A DNA stretch of 64,000 nucleotides from Lytechinus pictus. Taxonomy: Eukaryota; Echinodermata; Echinoidea; Temnopleuroida; Toxopneustidae. Below are positions 23,223 to 34,706 of this stretch, piece by piece (positions within the stretch are counted from its first letter, which is position 1; each line of letters starts with the position of its first letter). The stretch lies in NCBI RefSeq assembly GCF_037042905.1, contig NC_087252.1, forward strand, positions 30,691,994 through 30,755,993, given 5' to 3'. Position numbers and translations under genes: made by a program. The notes beneath the pieces are model-generated. The model did not search any database. It was not told the DNA's origin and worked only from the letters and a program-made list of their open reading frames with translations.

Positions 23223-23272
23223 TCACTCCTCCAACCTTGCAATTGTTGATTTTGTTAAGATTTCTTTTTTAA

Positions 23273-23878
23273 AGGTCAAGTCCACCCCAGAAAATTGTTG
23301 ATTTGAATCGATAGAGAAAAATCAAACAAACATAACACTGCAAATTTCATCAAAATCGGATGTAAAATAAGAAAGTTATGACATTTTTAAGTTTCGCTTA
23401 TTTTTCACAAAACAGTTAAATGCACAACTAAGCGATATGCAAATGAGAGAGTCGATGATGTCCATCACTCACTATTTCTTTTGTTTTTTATTGTTTGAAT
23501 AATACAATATGTCAATTTTTACAAATTGGACAAAAAGGACCAACTTAACTTAACCTTAAACTGTTAAAATAATGACAATTCCACATGTTCAGGGAGAAAT
23601 AAAACTTTGTTTTACTTGACAAGGAGGAGAAAATCAGAATATTTCATATTTCATATAATAAAATACAAAAGAAATAGTGAGTGGGTGACGTCATCAGTCT
23701 GCCAATTTGCATACCGACCAGGATGTGCATATAACTGTTTTGTGAAATTAAGCGAAACTTTAAAATGTCATAACTTTCTTATTTTGCATCCGATTTTGAT
23801 GAAATTTTCAGTGTTTTGCTTGTTGGATTTTTCTCTTTATTTATTCAAATCAACTTTTTGTTGGGGTGGACTTGTCCT
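23273..23878. mobile_element. TTAA-flanked palindromic MITE (GTCCACCCC family), full length
   Basis: Flanked by TTAA (23269-23272 and 23879-23882). Ends are AGGTCAAGTCCACCCC and GGGGTGGACTTGTCCT. The arms pair over much of their length; AAATTTCATCAAAATCGGAT (23345) mirrors ATCCGATTTTGATGAAATTT (23788), and AAGTTATGACATTTTTAAG mirrors CTTTAAAATGTCATAACTT. The centre contains conserved ATGCAAATGAGAG and GTGGGTGACGTCATC. Best copy of the family in the window. Non-coding; consistent with a piggyBac- or Kolobok-mobilised element. Confidence 0.85.
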
Positions 23879-24042
23879 TTAAGGTGTTGGCCTACGTAAA
23901 CAATATACGAAGGAATACAACAGAAACCAATGTTCAGGATTTGTTAAGAGAAATGCTAGCTGTGGTAACGATTTCAAAATGAGTAATTCTTACAGAATCC
24001 AATTAAATGACCGCCTAAGTGTATGAATGTATCCATAGGAAC

Positions 24043-24275
24043 ATATATTAATAATAATATGCAACATTTATATAGCGCTTAATACGTAATATGCGCAGCA
24101 TACCCCGGCTTTTGCACGGCCACCCTGATCGGGTGCATTGAGCATTCAAGGAATTCCTTCCTACCGGGTATCCATTTACTAAACATGGGTGGAGAGTGGC
24201 AGATAAACCCCTTGCCAAAGGACGCATGTGATGCGGTGGGATTTGAACCACTGACTAACTGATTCTGGAAAATTA
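24043..24275 (-). mobile_element. tRNA-derived SINE, 5'-truncated
   Basis: On the minus strand a Pol III B-box (GGTTCAAATCC, complement of 24240-24250) is followed by a unique body and a tail ending GCGCTATATAAATGTTGCAT with ATT repeats (24047-24060). The expected A-box is missing, so the 5' end is truncated. Tail and layout are typical of SINEs mobilised by LINEs. Confidence 0.65.
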
Positions 24276-24775
24276 ACAAAGCAAGCATGAAAACTCAGCC
24301 CGATATCGGGCCGTTTTTCCAAGCAAAATTAGGGCCTACATGGTCCCATAATAAGTGTTTATCTCAGTACAGTTACAGTTAATAAAACCGTACCAGATCT
24401 TGATCTACGTTGATTTAGTGGCACTTAATTACGGATTTACAGACTTTCTCATAAAAAAATCAATGTTTTACTGCAAGTACTTTAATCTAATGTTCTCTAC
24501 CTCAATAATTACAGTACACATGCATATTTGCTTGCCTGGACTTTGATTTGAAAAGAACGGGTAAGTAAAGACAACAAAGCGAGAATTGATGCAAATTTTT
24601 GAACGACCCCTCCAATTTTGAAAATGAAGTTCAATTGGCCGGTGAATGCATAGTGAGACTAAATAGATTTCTTCTGGTCAGCGATTGAGCGTAAATTAGT
24701 GTGATTGTTTATTTATTTCTTTTTCTTTTAAGGTTAGCATAATGAGGCATTTAATTATTTCAGAATAATGCAGAG
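24276..24775. other. No gene seen
   Basis: AT-rich sequence; no motifs found. Confidence 0.5.
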
Positions 24776-25022
24776 GAGACAGGCGTAAAGAAAATTCGAG
24801 AAGGGAAGCATTAATGAAAGAGGGGGAGGGGATGGGGAGAGGGAGGAGGAGGAGAGAGAGAGAAGGGGGGGGAGGAGGAGGAGGAGAAATCATATTTGAA
24901 GGGATTGCTGCATTTTAGGATTTTAACCCCCCCCCCCATCATACGCACACACAACCACAAAATAAAAAAACTTATTCAGAGAGAGAGAGAGAGAGAGGGG
25001 GGGGGGGGGAGGGGGGGAGAAA
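24776..25022. repeat. GA/G-rich low-complexity tract
   Basis: GAGGAGGAGGAG, a C-run at 24928 and (GA)n followed by G-runs at 24978-25020. Confidence 0.85.
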
Positions 25023-26520
25023 CATAATTCTGTCTGTCATGGTTTCTTAACACATCATATATAATATTTTTGGGCTCTTTTTTGGAACTCATGTAAAGTC
25101 GCAAAATGGTTCCCGGTTGTAAGTTATATATAATTCAAGAAAATGTTTGGAAAAGTTCGATTATTCTCGCCGATTAGGCTCTTATGGAAACCACTGAGAA
25201 GGAAAGAAAGACAACGTGAGAAATAAAAAAAAGAAATCGATAGCTTTATATCGATCATGATGATTGTTGAAGTAGAAAAAAATACATGATTACATCTGGA
25301 TGACTGGTGGCGTCGGACGGCTTTCTCGTGCCTTGTTGCAGATTGGGAGGGGAGGGGGTGGATCAAAAGATAATTTTTTTTTTAAATTTGTGAAAATATT
25401 CCATGTTTATAATTGCCTTTTTATGCCAAGTGTAATGAATTTACAATGCTTTCCAGTGCTTTTTACTTTTTGATCAACCCTTCTGATTCGGTCAATACCA
25501 TCTTGTATACAATTTGTGAAATTATGAAAAAATCTATCTGGAAATCGTCGACAAAGAAAGAAATGTGGGACGGTTTAACGAGGGACATTCAACTGACCCC
25601 CTTTCAATTTTTTTTTCTTTTTACCTTAACAACACTTTTATTACCTTTAATGCATTTAATCTTAAAGCGCGGAGGGATAACCGAGATTTTAAACTTTAGA
25701 GCGCTAGAGTGTATTGTTAATCAGGACAATAAATGAAAAGATGATATCATGAATAGTGTGATAGTGATGATGATAACAGCAATAGCGTGTAAAGAGAAAT
25801 TCTATAAAAAAGGTTAGTTCTTCGGGTTTGTTTTTGTCATGGAGAGTGATTAGGGTTTTACCTAAAAGTAAAAGTGGATAAAAAAAACCCCTAAAACGTA
25901 GCCCCAGTATTCAAGAAGAAAGAAAAGACCTTTCCTATTTTCTCTCATTTTTTTAAGTAAAAGTTTTGACAAACAAGATATTTAAAGAAATGACTTAATA
26001 AGATTTAGATTTACGTCTTACGTTAAGCAGAGAAGGAGATAATGTACAAAACAATGATATCATACAGCACTGGATTCGACTGATAACCATCTTTGGTCCG
26101 TCTGTACTTTTGTAGAATATTAGAGTTCTGTGAACCCCGGCAAATTACACCGATGAAGGGTTATCACTTAAGAAACATAAAAGCGAGGCGGTATTGAAAT
26201 TAATTCATTGATTTGCATACTTGTCTTGCTAAGGTGGGGAGGGTCAGTTGAAATAACGATTTTTGCGTTCGTTTTGGTACGTGCGAGCGACCAGCGTTAC
26301 GCCGCGTTACCTCGCGGACCTGGCTTGGCATGCTTGGCGTTGATGTGATATTGAGGTGCAATTCAAAGAGAGGAGAAATAGAGTTAGGGGTGCATTATAT
26401 TCTTCGGGGAAAAGTTTATTGACACGTGAGTAGTAGAATGATGAATATGGAGAAAGGGGAAAGAAGTGAGCGAAAGGATACAAATAAATAGAAATGGGAG
26501 GTAAGTATGAGGGAAGGAGA
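25023..26520. other. 1.5 kb without recognisable genes
   Basis: AT-rich, except a short CpG-rich patch at 26268-26325 (GCGAGCGACCAGCGTTACGC). Longest frames are about 107 codons with no family motif. Confidence 0.5.
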
Positions 26521-26529
26521 GGAGAGAAG

Positions 26530-26600
26530 GAGATAGATATATAGATCGATGGATAGATTGATTGATGGATGGATGGATAGATGGATAGATAGATAGATAC
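26530..26600. repeat. (GATA)n/(GATG)n microsatellite
   Basis: ATAGATATATAGATCGATGG running into GATAGATAGATAGATAC; a further GATA tract occurs at 26848-26864. Confidence 0.85.
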
Positions 26601-26850
26601 ACTGTAAAAACGCTGTTTAAAATTCTAAGCACGTTGTTTAAGCCCGTCACTGTAACATCTATTGTTTAAACCTTTAAAAAACGTTTTAAACAACTTTTTA
26701 AACGTTTTAAACAACTTTTAAAACTTTTTAAACAAGTTGTTTAAAACAAGTTTAAACAATTACAAAGAAAGTTTAAACAATTACACAAAAGTTTAAACAA
26801 CTTGTTGTTAGAGTGGCTTAAACTACGTGCTATTTTTTGTACTGTGTAGA
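26598..26850. mobile_element. CACTGTAAAAA-type element with GTTTAAAC internal motifs
   Basis: Starts ACACTGTAAAAACGCTGTT and ends near TTTTTTGTACTGTGTAG. Its interior is built from many GTTTAAAC/CTTTTTAAAC units in both orientations. Non-coding. Adjacent to two elements with similar ends but different internal motifs. Confidence 0.6.
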
Positions 26851-26866
26851 TAGATAGATAGATGCA

Positions 26867-27147
26867 TACACTGTAAAAAAATAGGTAAAATTGTAACCAG
26901 CACGAGGGTAAATTATGTGTCCAACCAATTTGGGGCAATATTTTACCCGAGCATATTGTCCAGTAAGGTAAAAAAAAAAATAAGCAGCAATTACTAAGAA
27001 TGGGCAAAATTTTCATCACACTGAGAATGGGCAAAATTTTCATCACACTGGATGAATAAAAATGCCCAAAAGAAATGCCCCATGTTGGTCAGACACATAA
27101 TTACCCTCATGGAGCATTTTTACCCAATATTTTTTTATAGTGGAGAT
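26867..27147. mobile_element. CACTGTAAAAA-type element with GGTAAAAT internal motifs
   Basis: Starts ACACTGTAAAAAAATAGGT and ends ACCCAATATTTTTTTATAGTG. The interior repeats GGGCAAAATTTTCATCACAC twice in tandem and contains GGTAAA/TTTACC motifs in both orientations. Confidence 0.6.
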
Positions 27148-27174
27148 AGAGAGAGAAAGATGGAGGGGGGGGGG

Positions 27175-27541
27175 TACACACTAAGAAATAGGGGTTGAAA
27201 TTTGAACAGCAGGGATTAGTACAATAAAACAGTATTCCAAGGGTGCTAAGGAGTGCAATTATGCTTATTTCTGCACCTTTAAGGGTGCAATTAGCTATAT
27301 TAATCAACCTAAATAGGGTGCAGAAATGTACCATGTATTAAAGGATCGAATTTGAACCTCTTTTTATTGTATTATTTAAAGTATTATGCCCCTTAAGGTT
27401 CAGATTTGTATTTTTTAGGGTGCAAACGTGCTTCTTGGTGCATTTTTGTACATTTTGCCACTTTAGGGTGCAAAATTACACCCCCAACGATTGGTACAAT
27501 GTTTCATTTAGGGTTAAACAGATTCTTTATGTGTAAAAATA
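27175..27541. mobile_element. CACTAAGAAATA-type element with GGGTGCA internal motifs
   Basis: Starts TACACACTAAGAAATAGG and ends near TCTTTATGTGTAAAAATA. The interior repeats AGGGTGCA/TGCACCTTTAAG motifs (27238, 27275, 27314, 27417, 27467). Non-coding. Boundaries approximate. Confidence 0.5.
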
Positions 27542-27595
27542 ATGGGGAAGAGTGGAACATAATGTGAAATCCCTTTCACATTTAAAGGTCAAGTT

Positions 27596-28161
27596 CAACA
27601 CAGGAAAATGCTGATTTGAATAGATAGAGAAAAATTTCATCAAAATCGGATGTAAAATAAGAAAGTTATGTCATTTTAAAGTTTCGCTTATTTTTCACAA
27701 AACAGTGATACGCACAACTAGGTGAGTCAGTCAGTGATTTCCATCACTCACTATTTCTTTTGTTTTTTATTGTTTGAATTACACAATATTTCATTTTTTA
27801 AATACAGATTTGACAATAAGGACCAACTTGACTGAACAATATAATATTAAAGAATGCTAATTCCACATGTTCAGGGAGGAATTAATCGTTGTATCACTTG
27901 ACAATGAGGAGAAATTTAGAATATTTCATATTTCATAGAATGTAATACAAAAGAAATAGTGAGCGGATGACGTCATAGTCTCCTCATTTGCATACCAGCC
28001 AGGATGTGCATAATTATACCTATTTTGTGAAATTAGGCGAAACATTAAAATGTCATAACTTTCTTATTTTACATCCGATTATGATGAAATTTTCAGTGTT
28101 ATGCTTGTTGGATTTTTCTCTTTTTATTCAAATAAACTTTTTGTTGGGGTGGACTTGTCCT
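27596..28161. mobile_element. TTAA MITE (GTCCACCCC family), second near-full copy
   Basis: TTAA at 27592-27595; the left end AGGTCAAGTTCAACACAGG and right end TTGGGGTGGACTTGTCC match the copy at 23273-23878 throughout. Some of the left arm is deleted and the right TTAA has decayed (TGTAAA). Non-coding. Confidence 0.75.
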
Positions 28162-28385
28162 GTAAATATGAACATTTCAACTCTGGTGCATCACATTTCG
28201 GCCATGAGAGTTTCAACAGTGGTTGACAATGTGAACAGGGTATATGAACATTCGCACTGTTGAGTTGTCTGCATTGTGGAAACATCCTCACACTCCTGAA
28301 TTGGAGCATTTTAACAATGTGAATAATATTTACAGATAGTCCACTATATGAGAACACTGGGATCACACAGTGAGACACTGTGTAT
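28161..28385. repeat. Element built of CACTGTG-type motifs
   Basis: Multiple half-palindromic motifs (CAACAGTGGTTG, CAATGTGAAC, GCACTGTTGAG, CACACAGTGAGACACTGTG) over 225 bp. Diverged relative of 1750-1918 in composition and motif pattern. Confidence 0.45.
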
Positions 28386-28466
28386 GGTGATGGGAATGAA
28401 TAAGGAGTTGTGTTTCGGAGCAAGCAAGAAAGGGAAGGCGGGATATAGACAGGAGAATGGATTTAA

Positions 28467-31446
28467 GGACGTTCCACAGTTAAAATGAAGTCCATGTCAT
28501 TTTCACCAAATTTTGCAGAGAGTTACTTTGGTATCTATACATTATGAAAATGCAAAAAATAATATAGGTTCATGTGCTTATTTTTTTTCTACGGGTCTTC
28601 AAAGACGGCGTATTTGAATGATATGAAATGTTGCACAATCAAGAGAATTATGCCTCTCTTAGACCTCACGAATTCACCAAATGAGTTTAAGTCATCTTTA
28701 CTCAGTGGATAACGCATCATACTTTCAGAATATGTAACTTAGTAGATACCAAAGTAAGAGAAAGTCTTTTAATTGGTAAAACTATATCTAATTGGAGCCA
28801 GCAGCGCCCTCAATTGGCAAAAATGGTGCAAAAACTCGGAAAAAACAAATTTTCAAAGACGTGAATCTATTAAAAAATTAAAAAAAGTATTTTGTAAGCT
28901 GCACTTTTTTTCAAAATCCATGTCATTTTCATCAAATTCTGCTAAATTGTAGAGGAATGCATATCGAAGGTGTAGGGAAGTTAAAAATATGGGGTCCATG
29001 TGCTCGTTTTTTAACTATGAGTGTCCAAAGTGATGCGAGTTGGCTTGAAAATCGCCTAAAATGCGCCGAAAACGTGCAGAAGTCTAATAATACCGTCTAA
29101 AATGCGAATGGTTCCGTAGTTCGCTCCCAAACATTCAAAATCCATGTCATTTTCATCATAATCTCTAAATTTGTAGAGGAATATATTCTAAAGCCGTTAA
29201 AATATTTAAAATATAGAGTCCATGTGCTCGTTTTTTAATTATTAGGGTCCAAACTGTTGCGAGTTGGCTTGAAAATCGCCTAAAGTGCGCCGAATTCGCC
29301 GAAAACGTGCAAAAGTCTAATAATACCGTCTAAAATGCGAATGGTCCCGTATTTCGCTCCCAAACATTCAAAATCCATGTCATTTTCATCATACTCTCTA
29401 AATCTGTAGAGGAATATATTCTAAAGCCGTTAAAATATAAAAAATATAGGGTCCATGTGCTCGTTTTTAAACTATCAGTGTCCAAAATGTTGCGAGTTGG
29501 CTTGAAAATATTGAAATCCACCTAAAATGCGCCGAAAACGTGCAAAAGTCTAGTAATAGTACCGTCTAAAATGCGAATAGTTCCGTAGTTTTGCTCCAAA
29601 ACATTCAAAATCCATGTCATTTTCATCATACTCTCTAGATTTACAGAATAATATATTCTGATGACGTTAAAATATTAAAAACATGGGGTTCATGTGCTCG
29701 TTTTTAAGCTATTAGTGTCTAAACTGTTGCGAGTTGGCTTGAAACAGCCCAAAATGCGCCGAAAACGTGCAAAAGTCTAGTAATAGTACCGTCTAAAATG
29801 CGAATAGTTCCGTAGTTTTGCTCCAAAACATTCAAAATCCATGTCATTTTCATCATACTCTCTAGATTTACAGAATAATATATTCTGATGACGTTAAAAT
29901 ATTAAAAACATGGGGTTCATGCGCTCGTTTTTAAGCTATTAGTGTCTAAACTGTTGCGAGTTGGCTTGAAACAGCCCAAAATGCGCCGAAAACAAGTAAA
30001 AGTCTGATAATACCGTCCAAAATGTCTAAAATACGAATGGTTCCGTAGTTCTGCTCCCAAACATTCAAAATCCATGTCATTTTCATCATACTCTCTAGAT
30101 TTGTAGAGGAATATATTCTGAAGACGTTTAAATATTAAAAATATGAGGTCCATGTGCTCGTTTTTAAACTATCAGTGTCCAAAATGTTGCGAGTCGGCTT
30201 GAAACAGCCCAAAATGCGCCGAAAACAAGTAAAAGTCTGATGATACCGTCCAAAATGTCTTAAATACGAATGGTTTCGTAGTTCTGCTCCCAAACATTCA
30301 AAATCCATGTCATTTTCATCATACTCTCTAGATTTGTAGAAGAATATATTCTGAAGAAGTTAAGACATTTAAATTATGGGGTCAATGTGCTCGTTTTCAA
30401 ATTATCAGTGTCCAAAATGTTGCGAGTTGGCTTGAAACAGCCCAAAATGCGTTGAAAATAAGCAAAAGTCTGTTGATATACCGTCTAAAATGCGAGTAGT
30501 TCCGCAGTCTTGCTCCCAAACATTGAAAATCCATGTCATTTTCATCATACTTTGCACAAAGATACTTTAGCACCTGAATATTTCAAATATACAAAAATTA
30601 ACATGGGTCCATGTTCTTGATTTTTTGCTACAGAGCTTCAAAGTTAACCCAAATGGATGTTCTTAAAAATTGTGCATCCAAAAGTATTTGGCATATTTAG
30701 ACCTCACGAGATCACAACAATGAGTTTAAAGCTATATTATATCAGTCAAAATCCATGAAGATTTCATTAAATTTTGTAATATGATTAACAATTGTTTCCG
30801 TAAGATGGACAATTTATTTATATTGCTGTCAATTGTTTGCTCATTAAAGTCTAACAACACTCTTAGTTCTCAGAAATTGTGGGAAAGATACTCAACGTCA
30901 AACATTTCAAATTTCAATAACAAACTTGAGAAGTAAAAGAAATGCTGCACTTTATTCAAAACCCATGTCATTTTTACCAAACTTTGCAAAGTTGTAGAGG
31001 AAGGTATACCAAAGAGGTGCAAACATAAAAAAAATATGGGTTCATGTGCTTGTTTTCAAACTATCAGCACTATTATTAGAGCAAATTTGCTTCTTAAAAC
31101 ACCCGAAAACGCGCCAAAAGCTTTGTATCTATGTGAGGAAAAATTCCGAACCACTTTTCCATTTATTCAAACTCGGGGTCATATTCATCATACTTTGCAG
31201 CACTACAGAGAAACTATTTTGAAATTGTAGAGGAATAAAAAATAAATGGTCCATGGAATAATTCTAGTTTATTAGCTTCATAAAATAACACATCAGATCT
31301 GAAGTTAGTGCAGATAAGGAGAAAACTCAGCTCACATTACCTACAGCTAGCTGGTTAAATCACCAGTTCATCCATTGTGACGTCAGCGCGCAGAGTGTGA
31401 AATATGCGCAGATCATGATGCGCACAAACATAACTGTGGAACGTCC
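28467..31446. mobile_element. 3 kb TTAA-flanked element with 16-bp TIRs and internal satellite array
   Basis: The left terminus GGACGTTCCACAGTTA and right terminus TAACTGTGGAACGTCC are exact inverted repeats of 16 bp, bordered by TTAA at 28463-28466 and 31447-31450. The interior is almost entirely a tandem array (see 28914-30760). No transposase frame is present, so it is non-autonomous. A TTAA target duplication fits piggyBac or Kolobok; the GG start is compatible with Kolobok but not diagnostic. Diverged array-like units also lie near each end (28487 and 30960). Confidence 0.8.
28914..30760 (+). repeat. Satellite-like tandem array, 223-237-bp units
   Basis: The segment AAAATCCATGTCATTTTCAT starts at about 28914, 29137, 29370, 29607, 29834, 30067, 30300 and 30526. 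Each unit also contains CCATGTGCTCGTTTTT, TGTTGCGAGTTGGCTTGAAA and AAATGCGCCGAAAACGTGC. Neighbouring units 29607 and 29834 are nearly identical, suggesting recent unequal exchange. Minus-strand frames at 29330-29521 and 29917-30153 are by-products of the repeat. Confidence 0.92.
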
Positions 31447-31635
31447 TTAAGCAAAGAAAATAAAAGTCAAAATGCCACAACTTACGTCGAATGAATGACA
31501 AAATGAACAAAAAAAAAATTCCAAAGTGTTCTTGAAATATCATATTTTATCTTTATATTCATAAATTTGCTATTTGTTTTGCATATTTCATTGAAATTGT
31601 TTTTAGTTGGAAACTAACGACATTCATCTCTTTGT

Positions 31636-31718
31636 AGTCCCACGTGTAGACTTTCATGATATTGACAGGCTTGATAATGCAACACCACCATGAAAATACA
31701 CATGCGGGACTACACTAT
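31636..31718. repeat. Short hairpin-forming inverted repeat
   Basis: TGTAGTCCCACGTGTAGACT near the left and CACATGCGGGACTACA at the right pair with a few mismatches, as do TTTCATG and CATGAAA. About 80 bp in total. Confidence 0.55.
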
Positions 31719-31746
31719 TGACATAGTCTAACGTCATTAATACGGT

Positions 31747-32045
31747 TCTTTCAGAGTCAAGAAAGAGGTGAACATATTCCCTCCTTTTTTTGAATAGTTT
31801 TCAACAAAATCAAATCATTTACAATAAAATATGTATATTAGATGGCAAATTCATGTATTTAAATAATCATGCAAAATGTGAAATTTCAGCAACCTTTAGT
31901 GAAGGTTATTTTTTACATCATAAAACGACCTTTCAGAGGCAAGAAAGAGGATTCATTTTCTTAATAGTTTCCAACTACATCAAAACAATTTCAAGGAAAT
32001 AGATAGCGATTTCATGGACTTAATATATGTAAAATGTAATTTTTT
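31747..32045 (+). repeat. Direct repeat, about 180-bp period
   Basis: TTTCAGAGTCAAGAAAGAGG at 31751 and TTTCAGAGGCAAGAAAGAGG at 31931 begin two diverged copies that continue through ATAGTTTTCAACAAAATC / ATAGTTTCCAACTACATC. Confidence 0.65.
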
Positions 32046-32985
32046 TACTTTTGGTGACCCCCCCCCCCGTTAACCGCAAACGCCCTATCATTAATAGCGT
32101 TTAAACCATTTTTTTCTAAATAAACGTATTATCCAAGTCCTATTTTCAAAATGTTTTTAAGCATGGGGGATTCATGGATTAATAAAAGCCATATATGTAG
32201 CCCCGTTTTTTGTTGTTGTAGGGTGAGTGTAGGCCCTATGGTTGTAATAATAATATCATTAATATAAAATATTACAGATCAGTAATCAAGACAATAGCAA
32301 TGGAAGAGGGAAATTGTTCCGCAACCTAATTTTTTTTTCTGAAAAATAAAAACTCTCTTAATTTTTTTGTGTTAGAAAAAAAAATCCGACCCGCCGACCC
32401 AGAATTAAAAGAATAACAATGATGAAAAGATGTAAAAAAAAAAAAGGAAAAAAAATGAGCACTGGAGGACAAACAAACAATTTTTTTTGAGGGGGGGGGG
32501 GGGGCCTATCAGAGAGAAAGTGGAAAGGCAGATCTCATCTCAAAATACACTGTAGAAACTAAACAAAGAAAATAATAATAATACACAATGTGAATAACCC
32601 GCCTTTTCGTAAATTCATCAACGTTCTTGTTTGGCCCATGTTTCATCCAGAAATCTATTAATAGCCCCAAATCGAAACGACCAAGGTCAGGGAAGGTACA
32701 ACAATGTTATCTGTCTCTCCCCGGTCCGTGTTGTTTGGGCTAGCTGTGACCTCGTTGCCGGATGTCATTGTCTCTTTGACGTCATCAGATGTTATTACCA
32801 ATTTGGGGTCTGGATGATGAGCGATTTCCGTAAAGCCACTTGATACCACCATGCTGCTTTTAAATCTATTTTTAACTATCTACCTATCTACTACATAACG
32901 ATAAACGATCACCGGGAAAATACTACCCCGCCTCGCGTGGAACGGATGTTTTTGGCTGAAAAGTTAGAGTATACGATTTAGAGGG
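32046..32985. other. No confirmed gene; homopolymer-rich, then unique sequence
   Basis: Homopolymer runs (C at 32059, A at 32435, G at 32494) dominate to 32510. The stretch 32620-32860 is less repetitive and contains a perfect TGACGTCA (32778) and CCAAGGTCA (32684), but open frames there are only about 70 codons. Confidence 0.4.
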
Positions 32986-33023
32986 GTGGTCAAAGCCATC
33001 GAGTTTATGTTGCTACAAATACG

Positions 33024-33215
33024 ACCCCCCCCCCCCTCTTTCCTTCAGGTGCTGTGTAATATTTCCCCTCTCTTCGCTCACTCTCAATCTCTGCCCCCTT
33101 CCCATCTCCTCATCTCCCACCCCAAACTTCATCTCTCTCCCCCCCCTCTCTCCCCCTCTCTCTCTCCCCTCCCCCTCTTTCTCTCTCTGTCACCACTGGT
33201 CTTTCTCCCTTAAAT
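33024..33215. repeat. CT-rich low-complexity tract
   Basis: C-run at 33027 followed by CTCTCCCCC-type sequence for about 190 bp. Confidence 0.85.
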
Positions 33216-34202
33216 ACATCTTGACTAGCTATCGGCCAACTATCTCTCACACTCCTCCCTGACTAAACTGTTCATATTATATAAAACAACGCTTTCTTGA
33301 CTCCCACGGTACTACAACCGTATCCTTTCGTATCGCCCAGCAAATTATTTACCATTTGCCTTTTCTTATTCCTCATTTTCTGTCTCTTTGCAATCTCCAC
33401 CAGCCTTTTTTTTTTTTTTTTTTACATTTCCCGTTTTTCGTTCTTCCCCTACATGTCTTTTTCATGTGGCGCCACAATGATTTGTTATTATTATTACTTT
33501 AAATATTTTGTTAAGGGGCGCAAGGGTGGACAATAAACAACATGCTCACTTTTTAAGAGTGAAATATGGTGTTTTAGAGCACTTACAACTTGCATAATGC
33601 TTGTGACAGCGTATACCTACTATATATTATGTTTGTACTTATAGCTCTATTTAAAAAAATTCTTTCTCAGATTTCGGGAGAGGGGGGGGGGCCTAACCTG
33701 GGGGTGAAGGTTCAACTGAGGCGGGGGGGGGGTGTCCTCCATGCCCCTTCGACTTACCACCACTGTCAATATCTTGCGTTTCTTTATTACCTCACCTCTA
33801 TCCCAACTCCGCTTACCCATCCATTATATCTTTAACCTCTTGTCGAGGGAGGCCCTGGCAGCTTCCCTTGAATGGTTTCTCGCTTATCATCCCGAGCGAA
33901 GCGATCGAGGGACAGCAGCGAGGTAGGGTTGGGTATAATATCAGCCGCCAAAGCCTCGACAATAGTCTATTTTTTCTTCACCCTAGTTCCACCTCATGTA
34001 GGGATTACTCCTCTCATATCGTGCCTATCTACCACCACCACTCCTGCCTGTCTCTCTAATGGGTCGCGTGCGGCTAAGCCGTCGACTTGTAAACACGTCT
34101 GGCCTACCATTGATAACAATCAAGCGAAGAAATCTGATCTTGACCTATCTCAAGGGAAAGGGAGTCATAAAAAAAAATTCTGAACTAGTCTACATTCGGA
34201 CC
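33216..34202. other. No gene seen; relic repeats
   Basis: Poly-T at 33406-33423, G-runs at 33681 and 33724, and CCCGAGCGAAGCGATCGAGG at 33892, the reverse orientation of the recurring GCTTCGCTCG motif. Short frames only. Confidence 0.5.
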
Positions 34203-34441
34203 TATTTTCGTACACTCTAAGAAAAAAAAGGTATCTCCAATATTGGGTAAAATGGGAACATACATGTTAGTTGGGTAAAAAGAAATCAAACAGTTTGTAA
34301 ATTTTACGCAATATTGCGTTGAAATTCACCCTTAAAACGTGCATTTTGCCTAATATGGGGTAAACAAAATATCCAGCAAACATGCACGTTCCCTTTCTGC
34401 CAAATATTGGGTAAATTTTCATTCATTTTTTTTTTGAGTGC
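34203..34441. mobile_element. CACTCTAAGAAAAA-type element with TTGGGTAAA internal motifs
   Basis: Starts ACACTCTAAGAAAAAAAAGG and ends TTTTTTTTTTGAGTG. Interior has several TTGGGTAAA/ATATTGGGTAAA motifs (34241, 34270, 34357, 34407). Non-coding; same structural class as 26867-27147. Confidence 0.55.
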
Positions 34442-34452
34442 ATGACCTATTC

Positions 34453-34706
34453 CAGTGGCGGATCCATGGGGGGGGGGGGGGGCACATCCGGTCCGTGCCC
34501 CCATTTTAAGAGGGATAGCCACTATTTTCAATGTAATTATGACCTTATTTTTCAAAAGAGAAAACCACCTTATTTGCTTGTCAAATTTTACGTAGGACAA
34601 AGTTATCTTCACTTTTTAGTTAAAACTTTTTTATTTTTGCATGTAAAATTTTTCCTAGGGATAATCTGTCCCCCTTTTTTGGTGGAAAATCCCGGATCCG
34701 CCCCTG
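34453..34706. mobile_element. Mini element with CAGTGGCGGATCC inverted ends
   Basis: The left end CAGTGGCGGATCCATGGGGG and right end CCCGGATCCGCCCCTG are inverted repeats (GGCGGATCC core). 254 bp including a G14 run. Partial relatives occur at 20894 and 53440. Confidence 0.65.

Noticed and set aside
29330-30153. Two related minus-strand frames (63 and 78 codons)
   Set aside because: They repeat because the DNA is a tandem array; other units carry stops in the same frame.
28914-30760. CRISPR-like repeat array
   Set aside because: Units of about 230 bp, continuous and without unique spacers, in a eukaryotic context; it is a satellite array.
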